Assembly: GCA_020632795.1 (NCBI GenBank)
Contig: JACKEV010000022.1
Location: 1 to 64,000, forward strand
Direction of reading: 5' to 3'
Length of the DNA stretch: 64,000 nt
DNA from: Alphaproteobacteria bacterium
Lineage (GTDB): Bacteria; Myxococcota_A; UBA796; CAJQPC01
The notes below the pieces were generated by a model. That model was not told the origin of the DNA, ran no database searches, and saw only the letters and a list, made by a program, of their open reading frames with translations. Each line of letters opens with the position of its first letter. The stretch's first letter is position 1. The position numbers were made by a program, and so were the translations under genes. Of this stretch, positions 51,940 to 62,655 are shown one piece after another.

Positions 51940-53694
51940 ATGGCCGCGCTCGCCACCCTCGTCGCGCTCAGCGCCCTCGCCTCCGCCCAGGACATCACGG
52001 GCACCACCAACGCCATGCGCCTCAGCAACCTGCCCTGCGCCGCCGGCCCGATGCTGGCCCAGGGCGCCGACCAGCCCGGCGCCAGGGACGTGCACCTCAA
52101 CGTCATGGGCACCTACGCCCTCCAGCCGCTGTCCCTGTACAGCCCGGACGGCAGCCGCGAGGCCCTGCTCGACCACGTCGCCGGGGTGACCCTGAGCGGC
52201 TGCGGCGGGCTCACCGACCGCGTCTCCGTCGCCCTGGGTGCCCCCCTGTGGGCCTCCTTCGGGGAGGGGGACACCGGCCCGGCCCTGGGCGACGTCCGGG
52301 CGGCGGCCCCCATCCTGCTCCGGCCGGCCCGGGAGGACAGCCCGTGGGGCCTCGCGCTCATCCCGCACCTGAGCGTGTCCACCCCCCTGGCCGCCCGGTA
52401 CCTGACCGACGGCGCGGCGGACCGCTTCTCCATCGCGGCGGTCGGGATCACCGCAGCCACCAGCGCCGAGCGCGGCGCCTGGGACTTCACCGCCGCGCTG
52501 GGCGTGGACGTCATCGGCCAGAACCAGCCCCTCAACCTGGAGGGCGGCCCCGGGGTGAGCACGAGCGCGTCCAGCTACCGCGAGGTCCGTGAGGATCGCC
52601 TGGCCGTGGGCCTGGAGGCGGCGGTGCGCGTGCCGGTGGGCAGCCACGAGGCCCGGTGGACCGAGACCACGCCGGAGGTGCTGCTGGGCGCTCGGGGTCG
52701 GACGGACACCGGCGTCGGCTGGGCGGCCGGGGCGGGCGTGGGCGCGGTGCCCGGGGCCGGGGCCTCTCCTCGGGCGCAGCTCAGCGTCAACTGGGGCAGC
52801 GGCCGCAGCGGCGACGCCCTGGAGCCCGCCGATCTGCTCGTCCTCGTCCAGGATCCCGACGGCGCGCCGATCTCCGAGGCCCAGGTGCGCCTGGACCAGA
52901 CCGAGGTCCGCACCGGGACCGGCGGCATGGTCCGCTTCGACGACCTCGCGCCCTCCTCTACCCCCAGCCTGGCGGTCGACGCGGACGGCTACGAGGCCGA
53001 GGTGCGCCCCGCCATCGCGCTGGCCCCCGGCCTCAACGAGCAGATCGTCGTGCTCGACCCCGAGACGGGCAGCGTGCGGGTGCTCGCCTTCGACCAGCGC
53101 GGCGAGCCTGTGGACGGCCGGGTGCGCTTCCTCGACGGCCCCCGGGACCACCCGACCGAGGCCCTGGGCGAGGACGGCGAGGGCGTGTGGGACGTGACCC
53201 CCGGGACCTGGCGCCTGCTGGTCTCCAACCCCGCCTACGCCCCCATCGACGCCGAGGTCACCCTGGCCGCGGGCGATCGCCGGACCGTCGAGGTGCGCTT
53301 CCAGGACGCGCGCCCGGACATCCGCGAGCCGCTGATGGGCGACGTGCTGTTCGACTGGGACTCCGACGCGCTGCGCCCCGAGGCCCTGCCCATCCTCAAG
53401 CGGACCGCGAACACCATGCTCGACACCCCCGAGTACCGCCTCATCGAGGTGCAGGGGCACACCGACCGCAGCGGCAGCGTGGGCTACAACGACGACCTCT
53501 CCGACCGCCGGGCGGAGCGCGTCCGCAGCACCCTGGTGGGCTACGGGGTCGACGCCGAGCGCCTGACGGCCCGGGGCTACGGCGAGAGCACCCCGGCCGT
53601 GCAGACCGCCGACGGCGTGAAGCTCGCCGAGAACCGCCGGGTCGAGTTCCACATCCTCATCGCGGACGAGGAGACGCCTGTGGCGAACCGCTGA
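51940..53694 (+). CDS. OmpA-family outer-membrane protein
   Basis: A 584-residue protein with a signal peptide (ending near ASAQ). The N-terminal 270 residues are predicted to form an outer-membrane beta-barrel or sandwich. Two carboxypeptidase-regulatory-like/Ig modules follow (about 280-450), and a C-terminal OmpA domain (about 460-575) has FDWDSDALRPEALP, VQGHTDRSGS and NRRVEFHI, the peptidoglycan-binding pattern with its Asp and Arg. It likely anchors the outer membrane to the cell wall. The gene starts 43 nt after the MYXO-CTERM gene on the same strand and may be co-transcribed with it and the kinase. Confidence 0.88.
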   Translation: MAALATLVALSALASAQDITGTTNAMRLSNLPCAAGPMLAQGADQPGARDVHLNVMGTYALQPLSLYSPDGSREALLDHVAGVTLSGCGGLTDRVSVALGAPLWASFGEGDTGPALGDVRAAAPILLRPAREDSPWGLALIPHLSVSTPLAARYLTDGAADRFSIAAVGITAATSAERGAWDFTAALGVDVIGQNQPLNLEGGPGVSTSASSYREVREDRLAVGLEAAVRVPVGSHEARWTETTPEVLLGARGRTDTGVGWAAGAGVGAVPGAGASPRAQLSVNWGSGRSGDALEPADLLVLVQDPDGAPISEAQVRLDQTEVRTGTGGMVRFDDLAPSSTPSLAVDADGYEAEVRPAIALAPGLNEQIVVLDPETGSVRVLAFDQRGEPVDGRVRFLDGPRDHPTEALGEDGEGVWDVTPGTWRLLVSNPAYAPIDAEVTLAAGDRRTVEVRFQDARPDIREPLMGDVLFDWDSDALRPEALPILKRTANTMLDTPEYRLIEVQGHTDRSGSVGYNDDLSDRRAERVRSTLVGYGVDAERLTARGYGESTPAVQTADGVKLAENRRVEFHILIADEETPVANR

Positions 53695-53695
53695 G

Positions 53696-53735
53696 CCGAC
53701 CGCGCCGCCGGCCTCCGCCTCCGGGCGGGGGTCGG
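53696..53735 (+). terminator. Candidate terminator after the OmpA-family gene
   Basis: CCGACCGCGCC starts at 53696 and a partly complementary GGCGGGGGTCGG ends at 53735; the pairing is imperfect. It is followed by a T/G-rich stretch (TGGTTGTTGTGCTT). It lies just downstream of the OmpA gene stop and before the convergent toxin gene. Confidence 0.35.
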
Positions 53736-53753
53736 TGGTTGTTGTGCTTCAGG

Positions 53754-54065
53754 CTATCGAGTTGGACCTCTGTCCAGCCAATACCCCGGCGCTCGCCGCG
53801 CGTGCGCGACCGCGACGAACTCGATCGTCTCACCACGAATCTCATAGAAGATGAGAGAGGGGAACCGACGAAGGACGATTCGACGATATCGGTCATCCAT
53901 CATCCAGATCGGCCACCGCATCGGAAACTCGGCGGCCTCGCTCATCGCCGCCTCCACCGCGCCAAGGAACTCCAACCCCAAGCCCACGCGCCGCTCTTCG
54001 TACCAGGCGTATGCGCGGTCCAGTTCGTCCTCCGCTTCGGGGAGGATCACCCGTTCAAGGCTCAT
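53754..54065 (-). CDS. ParE/RelE-family toxin
   Basis: A 103-residue protein of the ParE/RelE type II toxin fold: ILPEAEDELDRAYAWYEER near the start, then VEAAMSEAAEFPMRWPI and a closing YRRIVLRRFPSLIFYEI strand pair with conserved Arg. Members either cleave mRNA on ribosomes or poison gyrase; which applies here cannot be told. Its ATG (54065) overlaps the antitoxin stop as TGATG, a tight toxin-antitoxin arrangement. The unit sits between the OmpA and sdh genes. Confidence 0.85.
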   Translation of the reverse strand: MSLERVILPEAEDELDRAYAWYEERRVGLGLEFLGAVEAAMSEAAEFPMRWPIWMMDDRYRRIVLRRFPSLIFYEIRGETIEFVAVAHARRAPGYWLDRGPTR

Positions 54066-54310
54066 CAGCGCGACAGACGTTGGAGAATCCGCTCCCGGAC
54101 CTCTTCCCAGGTCGAACCACGAGGCTCCCCTCGGGCCGCGCGAGCGTCCGCTTCGGCCGTCCGACGCTGGATCTCCACCGTCCAGGCCTCCACCCACTCC
54201 GGGTCCTCGGGCCCCTCGACGCTGTCGATCAGCTCGGTGGCCAGCCGAAGCCGGTCCGCCGGGTCCAGCTCCATCGCTTCGGTGGTCAGGACATGCAGTG
54301 GACGTGCCAT
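54065..54310 (-). CDS. Antitoxin, addiction-module component family
   Basis: An 81-residue protein. The opening helix (AMELDPADRLRLATELIDSV), followed by WVEAWTVEIQRRTAEADARAARG and a TWEEVRERI end, matches the putative addiction-module antitoxin family (TIGR02574-like). Such antitoxins pair with ParE/RelE toxins, as here. No separate DNA-binding domain is obvious, so autoregulation may need the toxin. It is 9 nt downstream of sdhB on the same strand and could be read through from that operon. Confidence 0.85.
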   Translation of the reverse strand: MARPLHVLTTEAMELDPADRLRLATELIDSVEGPEDPEWVEAWTVEIQRRTAEADARAARGEPRGSTWEEVRERILQRLSR

Positions 54311-54319
54311 GAACCCATT

Positions 54320-55065
54320 CTACCCCTTCGACCGCAGCCTCGCCTTGAGCATGTCCCGGTTCATCCGGGCGATGTAGTCGACGCTGATCTCCTTGGGGCA
54401 GGCCACCTCGCACTCGCCGTGGTTGGTGCAGTGGCCGAAGCCGACCTCGTCCATGCGCTCGACCATGGCCAGCACGCGGGGGCCGCGCTCGGCCTGGCCC
54501 TGGGGCAGGACGCCGAGGTGGGTGACCTTGGCCGCCGTGAAGAGCATGGCGGAGGCGTTGGGGCAGGCCGCCACGCAGGCGCCGCAGCCGATGCACTGGG
54601 CGGCGTCCATGGAGAGGTCGGCGTCCGTCTTGGGGACGGGGATCTCGTTGGCGTCCCGGGGGGCCGCCGTGTTGACCGAGATGTAGCCGCCGGCCTGGAT
54701 GATGCGGTCGAAGGCGCCGCGATCGACCACCAGGTCGCGCACCACGGGGAAGGCCGCGGCGCGCCACGGCTCCAGCCACAGCTCGTCGCCGTCCTTGAAC
54801 TTGCGCATATGGAGCTGGCAGGTCGTCGTCAGCTCCTGGGGGCCGTGGGGCACGCCGTTGACCACCATGCCGCAGGCCCCGCAGATGCCCTCGCGGCAGT
54901 CGTGGTCGAAGGCCACGGGCCTCTCGCCCTTGGACCTCGAGCCGCTCGTTGATGACGTCGAGCATCCGAGCATCGACATGTCCGGGGTGATCTTCGCCTT
55001 GTAGGTCTGGAAGTCGCCGGGGGCGTCGGGGCCCTTCTGCCGCCAGATGTGCAGGGTGAGGTTCA

Positions 55066-55066
<1 letters not shown>
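54320..55066 (-). CDS. sdhB: Succinate dehydrogenase/fumarate reductase iron-sulphur subunit
   Basis: A 248-residue subunit with three cluster sites: [2Fe-2S] in CREGICGACG, [4Fe-4S] in CIGCGACVAACP and [3Fe-4S] in CTNHGECEVACPK. It passes electrons from SdhA to the membrane cytochrome. Residues 34-45 are scrambled (GCSTSSTSGSRS). Restoring one T near 54965 and removing one G near 54932 gives the expected EMLDVINERLEVKGE, so two compensating one-base errors are likely. The start at 55066 overlaps the sdhA stop (TGATG). Third gene of sdhCAB. Confidence 0.93.
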
Positions 55067-56990
<1,924 letters not shown>

Positions 56991-57006
56991 GAGGGATCCC
57001 TTATCC

Positions 57007-57684
57007 TTAGGAGACGATGCCGGTGATGACGGCGATGGGGACGGAGGAGAAGCCGGCGATGAGCAGCACGGCGAGGGTCACCGCAGCCGTCTTGCGCAGG
57101 GCGTTGTACTTGGGGTGGTTCAGGCCCAGGGTCTGGAGCATGCTCCAGGCGCCGTGGGAGAGGTGCAGGCCCAGCGAGGCCATCGCGATGAGGTAGGCGC
57201 CCACCACCACCGGGTTGGAGAAGCCCGTGACCACCATCGTGTAGACGTCGTGGCGCCCCTGGTCGTCCACCAGCGCGGCGAACTCAGGGTTCGGGACGTG
57301 CAGGGTGTAGTGGAGGATGTGGTAGACGATGAAGGCCAGCAGGATGAAGCCGCCGTACTTCATGGTGCGGGAGGCGTAGGTCGCGGCCTGTGCCTTGTGG
57401 TGCTTGTAGCGGCTGGGCCGGGCGGCCGCGCTGCGGCGCACCAGCGCGATCGCCGACCAGGCGTGCAGCGGGATCGCGAACAGGAGGGTGATGCGGGTGC
57501 CCCACAGCAGCGGGGCGTTGTGGTGGAGGCCCTCCGCGTAGCTGTTGATGGCGTCCGGCCCCAGGAAGACCAGCAGGTTGCCTGCCATGTGGCCGATGGT
57601 GAAGCCGAAGATGATGAGCCCGGTGACGGCCATGACGGCTTTCTTGCCGATGGTCGACCCATAGAGGCTTGCGAGCGCGTTCAT
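57007..57684 (-). CDS. sdhC: Succinate dehydrogenase cytochrome b558 subunit
   Basis: A 225-residue membrane protein with five helices and conserved His in FGFTIGHMAGNLL, AIPLHAW, VYHILHY and LHLSHGAWS, as expected for a di-haem b558-type anchor. It docks SdhAB at the membrane and exchanges electrons with quinone. The start at 57684 has GGAG nearby; sdhA begins 16 nt downstream. The 85-bp gap to the S46 peptidase gene end on the same strand probably holds the operon promoter, but no strong element is evident. Confidence 0.92.
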   Translation of the reverse strand: MNALASLYGSTIGKKAVMAVTGLIIFGFTIGHMAGNLLVFLGPDAINSYAEGLHHNAPLLWGTRITLLFAIPLHAWSAIALVRRSAAARPSRYKHHKAQAATYASRTMKYGGFILLAFIVYHILHYTLHVPNPEFAALVDDQGRHDVYTMVVTGFSNPVVVGAYLIAMASLGLHLSHGAWSMLQTLGLNHPKYNALRKTAAVTLAVLLIAGFSSVPIAVITGIVS

Positions 57685-57769
57685 CGGGTCTCCGTGAATG
57701 CGAGCCGGGGGGATCCCGTAACGGTTGGGGTACGGCTATACAACGCCGAAGTTTCGCACGCCAGCGCCC

Positions 57770-59884
57770 TCAATGTGCGGGCGACAGCTCCTCCACGATC
57801 CAGCCGGCGCCCTCCACCGCGTCGAGCAGCCACAGCACGTAGCGGATGTCGACGTGGATGGAGCGGGTGAGCGCCGGGTCGAACATCCAGTCCGCCGACA
57901 TCGACTCGTAGTTTCCGTCGAACACGAAGCCGACCAGCTCGCCGCGGCCGTTGAGCGTGGCCGAGCCGGAGTTGCCCCCGGTGGTGTCCAGGGTGGAGAG
58001 GAAGTCCACCGGGACGTCTTTGAGGGCGGGGTCCGCGTAGGCGCTCTGCGGCGCGCCGGGGGCCGCGTCCAGGAGGCGCTGCGGAGCGTCGAAGGGGGCG
58101 GGCCCGGCCTTCTCCACCACCCCGGCCACGGTGGTCTGCGGCAGGTGGAGCACGCCGTCCCGGGGCGCGTAGCCCTCCACCCGGCCCACGGTGACCCGCA
58201 GGGTGCTGTTGGCGTCGGGGTAGAAGTGCCCGCCCCGGCTGGCCTGGAGCGCCTCGATGTAGAGGGGCTGGAGCCGCAGCCGCGCGCCCTCCCGCTCCCG
58301 CTCAAGCTGCCGCAGGGGGGCCTGCCAGGCCTCCAGCGCGACCGCCAGCTCCACCCAGGGGTCATCGGAGGCCTCGAAGGCCGCCCGGTCCATCTCCAGC
58401 AGCGCCAGCCGGGCCTCGGCTCCAGCGAGGGCGGGCGCCGCGTAGAGGCGCTCCAGCGCGGCGTCCACCCCGCCCTGGGCGGCGAGCCAGGCGTCGAGCT
58501 GGGGGACGCGGGCGTCGGCGGGCAGCGCCTGGGTCTCGCGGAGCAGCAGCGCCATCACCCGGCGATCGGCGGGCAGCCACAGGGTGTGGTCCATGGCCTC
58601 CAGCCGGTGCCGGGCCCGGGCGAGGTCGCGGTCCTGGTAGCCGGCGTCCCGCTTGAGGTCGGGCTTCTCCCGCTCGACGGCGAAGCGGTAGGCGGTGTGG
58701 GTGGCGCCCAGCAGGTCGGGCATCCACATCAACCAGCCCGCCACGGTGTCCCGCGCCCAGGTGGCTCGCTCGGCCTCCTCGATCGCGGCCAGCTCGGCGA
58801 GGGCCTCGGCGTGCGGCCCCCCGTGGGCCTCGACCCAGGCGGTGAGGGCCCGCTCCTCGGCCTCCTTGCGGGCGACCACGCCGCTCTTCTCGAAGTTGTC
58901 GAGCATGCCCCGGGCGTACTTGAGGCTGTTGCCCACGAAGTCGATGGGGGAGGAGAGCCGGGCGGCGGCCTCGGGGTCCTTCGCGGCCTCCTCGGTCAGC
59001 AGCGCGACCAGCTCGGTGTAGACGGCGACCTTGCGGGGGTAGACGGTCTCGGCGTGGAAGCGTAGTTCTGCGGCGCTGCGGTAGCGGTAGGTGGAGCCCG
59101 GGTAGCCGGCGACCATCACGAAGTCGCCGGGGGCGACGCCCTCCGTGGCCACGGTGAGGTGGTGGGGCGGCTTGTAGGGCACGTTCTCGGGGGCGTGGTC
59201 GGCGGTGCTGCCGTCGGGGGCGACATACGCCCGCAGGAACGCGAAGTCCCCGGCGTGCCGGGGCCACTCCCAGTTGTCCACCTCGCCCCCGTAGCTGCCC
59301 ACCGCGTAGGGCGGGGCGTAGACCAGCCGCACGTCCCGCAGCTCCCGCTGGGTGATCAGCCGGTAGGTCCGGCCGCCGTAGTAGCTCGCCACCCGGCAGC
59401 GCCGGTTCGGCTGGGCCTCGCACGCGGCGACCAGGGCCTTCTTCGCGGCGTCCACCTGCTCCCGGCGCTTGAGGTCGGGGGTCCGGGGCCGCACCCGGCG
59501 CAGCACCGCGTCGGTGACGTCCTCGATGGACTCGACCACGTAGAGCCGGGCGGCGGGCCCGGCCCACAGCTCCTCCTCCCGGGAGCCCGCCAGGTAGCCG
59601 TCCCGGGCCCGGTCGTTCGCGGCGTCGGAGAGGTAGCTCAGGTAGCCGCTCACGCAGTGGTGGTTGGTGCCGATGAGCCCGTCCTCGGAGACGAAGGCCG
59701 CCGAGCAGAAGCCCAGGGAGACCACCGCCGCCAGGGGGTCCTGGGCGGGGTCGGCGAGCTGCGACGGCGGCAGCTCCAGGCCCAGCGCGGCCAGCTCGTC
59801 GGAGAGCCCGGGGAGCTGCTCGGGGAGCCACATGCCCTCATCGGCGCGGGCGACGCCGAGGATCAGGGAGAGGAGCGCGATCAT
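57770..59884 (-). CDS. S46-family dipeptidyl peptidase (DPP7-like)
   Basis: A 704-residue exported serine exopeptidase. The signal peptide ends at ARA, with the typical DEGMWL opening. The catalytic His is in GTNHHC (75-76); the Ser is in GGNSGS (Ser639). A Gly lies 18 residues after this Ser (FDGN), as in DPP7; DPP11 is recalled to have Arg there, so preference for hydrophobic rather than acidic P1 residues is inferred. S46 peptidases release dipeptides from peptides in the periplasm, giving amino acids as nutrients. AGGAGG precedes the ATG. The gene is a single unit with a divergent lipoprotein upstream. Confidence 0.93.
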   Translation of the reverse strand: MIALLSLILGVARADEGMWLPEQLPGLSDELAALGLELPPSQLADPAQDPLAAVVSLGFCSAAFVSEDGLIGTNHHCVSGYLSYLSDAANDRARDGYLAGSREEELWAGPAARLYVVESIEDVTDAVLRRVRPRTPDLKRREQVDAAKKALVAACEAQPNRRCRVASYYGGRTYRLITQRELRDVRLVYAPPYAVGSYGGEVDNWEWPRHAGDFAFLRAYVAPDGSTADHAPENVPYKPPHHLTVATEGVAPGDFVMVAGYPGSTYRYRSAAELRFHAETVYPRKVAVYTELVALLTEEAAKDPEAAARLSSPIDFVGNSLKYARGMLDNFEKSGVVARKEAEERALTAWVEAHGGPHAEALAELAAIEEAERATWARDTVAGWLMWMPDLLGATHTAYRFAVEREKPDLKRDAGYQDRDLARARHRLEAMDHTLWLPADRRVMALLLRETQALPADARVPQLDAWLAAQGGVDAALERLYAAPALAGAEARLALLEMDRAAFEASDDPWVELAVALEAWQAPLRQLEREREGARLRLQPLYIEALQASRGGHFYPDANSTLRVTVGRVEGYAPRDGVLHLPQTTVAGVVEKAGPAPFDAPQRLLDAAPGAPQSAYADPALKDVPVDFLSTLDTTGGNSGSATLNGRGELVGFVFDGNYESMSADWMFDPALTRSIHVDIRYVLWLLDAVEGAGWIVEELSPAH

Positions 59885-59961
59885 GGGAGTCCTCCTGCCG
59901 GAACCACGGGGCCATAACCGAGCCGCGACGGCCCGGCGCGGGATCAGGTAGGCTTCCGGCC

Positions 59962-60867
59962 ATGCGACGCCAACTCATCCTCGGGGCGCTGGCCCTGACC
60001 GCCTGCAGCCGCGAGCAGCGCGACGGGCTGCTCGAGCTGACCGTGTTCAAGGACGACGGCAGCACCTACGAGATGTCGGTCGAGGAGCCGACCCGCTGGG
60101 ACGAGACCCTGATCGGCACCCAGGGCGCGCGGGCGTCCTGGCCCTACGCCGACGACATCACCGCCGACACCGAGGACTACCTCGTGGTCGACTTCCGGCC
60201 CGGGCGGGTCGGGGCCTTCGAGGCGGCGGTCGCCGAGCTGCGCTTCGACGGCGGCCAGGTGCTGAGCAACGTCGGCGCCGGCGGCCTGATGGTCACCGTC
60301 GAGCGCCTGCGCTGGAACGACGACGCGCGCTTCCCGTTCACCCACGAGGGCCGGCTGGAGGGCTTCGTCGGCATGCAGCAGGTCGAGGGCACCTTCACCG
60401 TTGATCATTTGAGCTGCGAGAGCGAGGACCAGGACTCCACCCTCCAGTGCGGCGCGCTGTGGCCGGCCACCGACCAGGACGCGCTGCAGGTCGACCTCAT
60501 CTCCTTCTCCCAGGACGACTGCCCCGCGGCGGTCCGGGACCTCTACCTCGACGGCGCGGAGGCCACCTTCGGCCGCAAGTCCTTCCAGGTCGGGGCGGCG
60601 GAGACCCTGGACTGCGTAGACACGGGGCCGGGGAGCGTGGGCGAGCTGACCTCAGGGGAGGAGACCTTCGAGGCGGGCCCCTACGTCTGCGGCGGAAACG
60701 CCGAGGTGGAGGCCGAAGGTTGCACCTGGTCGGTCAGCGCCTGGGCCCGCTGGCGCAACGCCCCGGGGGACGTTCTGGCATTTGGCGTCGAGGCCGCAAT
60801 CATCGACGGGAGCTGCGACCATGCAGAGTGCGCGGCGCTGTTGAGTGCCTCCCAGGTCACTCCTTGA
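59962..60867 (+). CDS. Lipoprotein of unknown function
   Basis: A 301-residue lipoprotein with lipobox LTAC (residues 12-15). The body is beta-rich, with DDGSTYEMSVEEPTRWDE early, and six or more Cys in the second half (CESEDQ, LQCG, DDCPAAV, LDCVD, VCGG, GCTW, SCDHAEC). No family is recognised. It is divergent from the S46 peptidase and 38 nt ahead of folE2 on the same strand, although a functional link with pterin synthesis is unlikely. Confidence 0.7.
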   Translation: MRRQLILGALALTACSREQRDGLLELTVFKDDGSTYEMSVEEPTRWDETLIGTQGARASWPYADDITADTEDYLVVDFRPGRVGAFEAAVAELRFDGGQVLSNVGAGGLMVTVERLRWNDDARFPFTHEGRLEGFVGMQQVEGTFTVDHLSCESEDQDSTLQCGALWPATDQDALQVDLISFSQDDCPAAVRDLYLDGAEATFGRKSFQVGAAETLDCVDTGPGSVGELTSGEETFEAGPYVCGGNAEVEAEGCTWSVSAWARWRNAPGDVLAFGVEAAIIDGSCDHAECAALLSASQVTP

Positions 60868-60905
60868 GCCGTGCAGCAGATTAAGCTCTGCTCCTGACCC
60901 AGGAG

Positions 60906-61913
60906 ATGATCTTGAACCAGCAGACACCGCCCGACGATCGGGCCGATTTCACGCCGCCTCAGGTCCCCGAGGGGGCCTTCCAGGACCGCTTCGGGGTCGA
61001 GCCGGGGGCGGTCATCCGCTCGATGGACGCCGCGCAGGATGACCCCGCGCGCCAGGCGCCCGCTCTGCGGATCGCGATCGGGCAGGTCGGGGTGGATCGC
61101 CACCACGTCCCGCTTCGGATCTCCTCGTTCGGCGAGCAGACGCTCCAGTGCACCGTCACGGTGCGGACCCGGCTGCCGGGGGATCAGCGCGGCATCCACG
61201 TCTCGCGGCTGGGCGACCTGGTCGCCCGCCTCTGCGACCAGAGCTTCGACGACCTGGCCCACGCCGCCGAGGCCTGCGCCCGCGAGGCCCGGGAGATCCA
61301 ACACGGCGGGGCCACCGAGGTGGAGGTCGAGGGGGTGCTCGCCTACACCGTGGATGTGCCCGGCTGGTCGCCGCAGAAGCACAAGCGCTCCCTGGAGACC
61401 GTCGGCGTGTTCGGGGCCTGCCACGTCGACGACGACGCCCTCACCCGCACCACCGGGGTCGCGTTCGACCACATCACCGCCTGCCCCTGCGTGCAGCAGA
61501 CGATGAAGCACACCGCCCGCCACGCCGACGATCTGGCCGAGCCGGGCGACCGCCACCCCCCGCTCCTGACCCACTCCCAGCGCTGCCGGACCCGGCTGAG
61601 CGTCGTCAGCGCGGGCGCGTTGCCCTCGACCTCGGCGCTGCTGGCGGCGGCGGATCAGGCCACCTTCCGCACCCGCTCCACCCTGCCGCGGGAGCACGAG
61701 CTGGCCCTGGTCCACGCCTCCCACCAGCACCCCCAGTTCCTGGAGGACGTGCTGCGCGAGCTGGCGGCGGCGGTGACCACCGGCTGCCCCGCGCTGGGCG
61801 ACGGTGACCGGCTCGTCCTGTCCTCGACCAGCTTCGAGTCCATCCACGAGTACGACCTCAAGGGCGAGCTGTCCTGCACGGTCGGCGAGGTCCGGGGGCT
61901 CCTTCGTGGCTGA
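60906..61913 (+). CDS. folE2: GTP cyclohydrolase FolE2 (type IB)
   Basis: A 335-residue enzyme that converts GTP to 7,8-dihydroneopterin triphosphate, the first step toward folate and related compounds. The catalytic Cys lies in ITACPCVQQ (Cys193/Cys195) and the family motif LTHSQRCR follows (222-228). The SLETVGVFG and SSTSFESIHEYDL segments are also typical. The ATG at 60906 sits directly on a GGAG; a TTG at 60912 would have better spacing, so the true start may be there. The end overlaps the next start by 8 bp, so the genes are coupled. Metal dependence is broader than in FolE. Confidence 0.92.
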   Translation: MILNQQTPPDDRADFTPPQVPEGAFQDRFGVEPGAVIRSMDAAQDDPARQAPALRIAIGQVGVDRHHVPLRISSFGEQTLQCTVTVRTRLPGDQRGIHVSRLGDLVARLCDQSFDDLAHAAEACAREAREIQHGGATEVEVEGVLAYTVDVPGWSPQKHKRSLETVGVFGACHVDDDALTRTTGVAFDHITACPCVQQTMKHTARHADDLAEPGDRHPPLLTHSQRCRTRLSVVSAGALPSTSALLAAADQATFRTRSTLPREHELALVHASHQHPQFLEDVLRELAAAVTTGCPALGDGDRLVLSSTSFESIHEYDLKGELSCTVGEVRGLLRG

Positions 61914-62655
61914 GCGGCCCCATGTGTTCATGAACATGGCCACCAGCCTCGACGGCAAGATCACCACCTTCGAGCACCTGAAGGTGCGGATCGGCAGCGC
62001 CGAGGACCGCCGGCGCATGGAGCTGCTCCGAAAGCGCGCGGACGCGGTGATCATCGGCAAGGGCACCCTGGTGACCGACGACCCCCCGCTGCTCATCCGG
62101 GACCCGCAGATCGCCGCCGCGCGTGAGGCCGAGCGGGGGGCGCCGCACCCGCTCAACGTCGCGCTGTCCTCCCGGCTGGACTTCGACGTCGCCGGGGCGC
62201 GCTTCCTTCACCAGAACCCTGCGCCCGTGCTGGTCCTCACCACCGAGGCGGCGCCCGCGGCGGCCCGCGCGGCGGTCGCGGCGGTCGCGGAGGTGGAGGT
62301 GGTCGAGGCGACCCCCGACGGGCGCGTCGACATGCGCGCCGCTCTGGCCGCGCTCGCCGCGCGAGGGGTGACGCAGCTCCTGCTGGAGGGCGGCGGCGGG
62401 CTCAACTTCTCCATGCTGGAGCTGGGGCTGGTCGACGAGATCTTCCTGACCCTGTGCCCCTACATCATCGGGGGGGTGACCAGCCCCTCGATGGTCGACG
62501 GCCGGGGCTTCACCAAGGACGCCGTCCGCAAGCTGACCCTGCAATCGGTCACCCCCCACGACAGCGGCGAGCTGTTCCTCCACTACGCGGTGGAGCAGGA
62601 GCGCGCCTCGGTCCGGGACAGCGAGACGTTCGCCGGCGGCTTCGAGATCCGTTGA
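61906..62655 (+). CDS. RibD C-terminal-type reductase
   Basis: A 249-residue protein of the RibD_C/dihydrofolate-reductase-like fold: MATSLDGKIT at the start, IIGKGTLVTDDPPLLIR, LLEGGGGLNFSML and the closing GELFLHY. The deaminase domain of RibD is absent. Such proteins reduce 5-amino-6-ribosylaminouracil phosphate with NADPH, and some act as alternative dihydrofolate reductases. Coupling to folE2 (GTG 61906 overlaps its stop) favours a pterin or folate role here, but this is inference. The next gene overlaps its stop as TTGA. Confidence 0.85.
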   Translation: MAERPHVFMNMATSLDGKITTFEHLKVRIGSAEDRRRMELLRKRADAVIIGKGTLVTDDPPLLIRDPQIAAAREAERGAPHPLNVALSSRLDFDVAGARFLHQNPAPVLVLTTEAAPAAARAAVAAVAEVEVVEATPDGRVDMRAALAALAARGVTQLLLEGGGGLNFSMLELGLVDEIFLTLCPYIIGGVTSPSMVDGRGFTKDAVRKLTLQSVTPHDSGELFLHYAVEQERASVRDSETFAGGFEIR

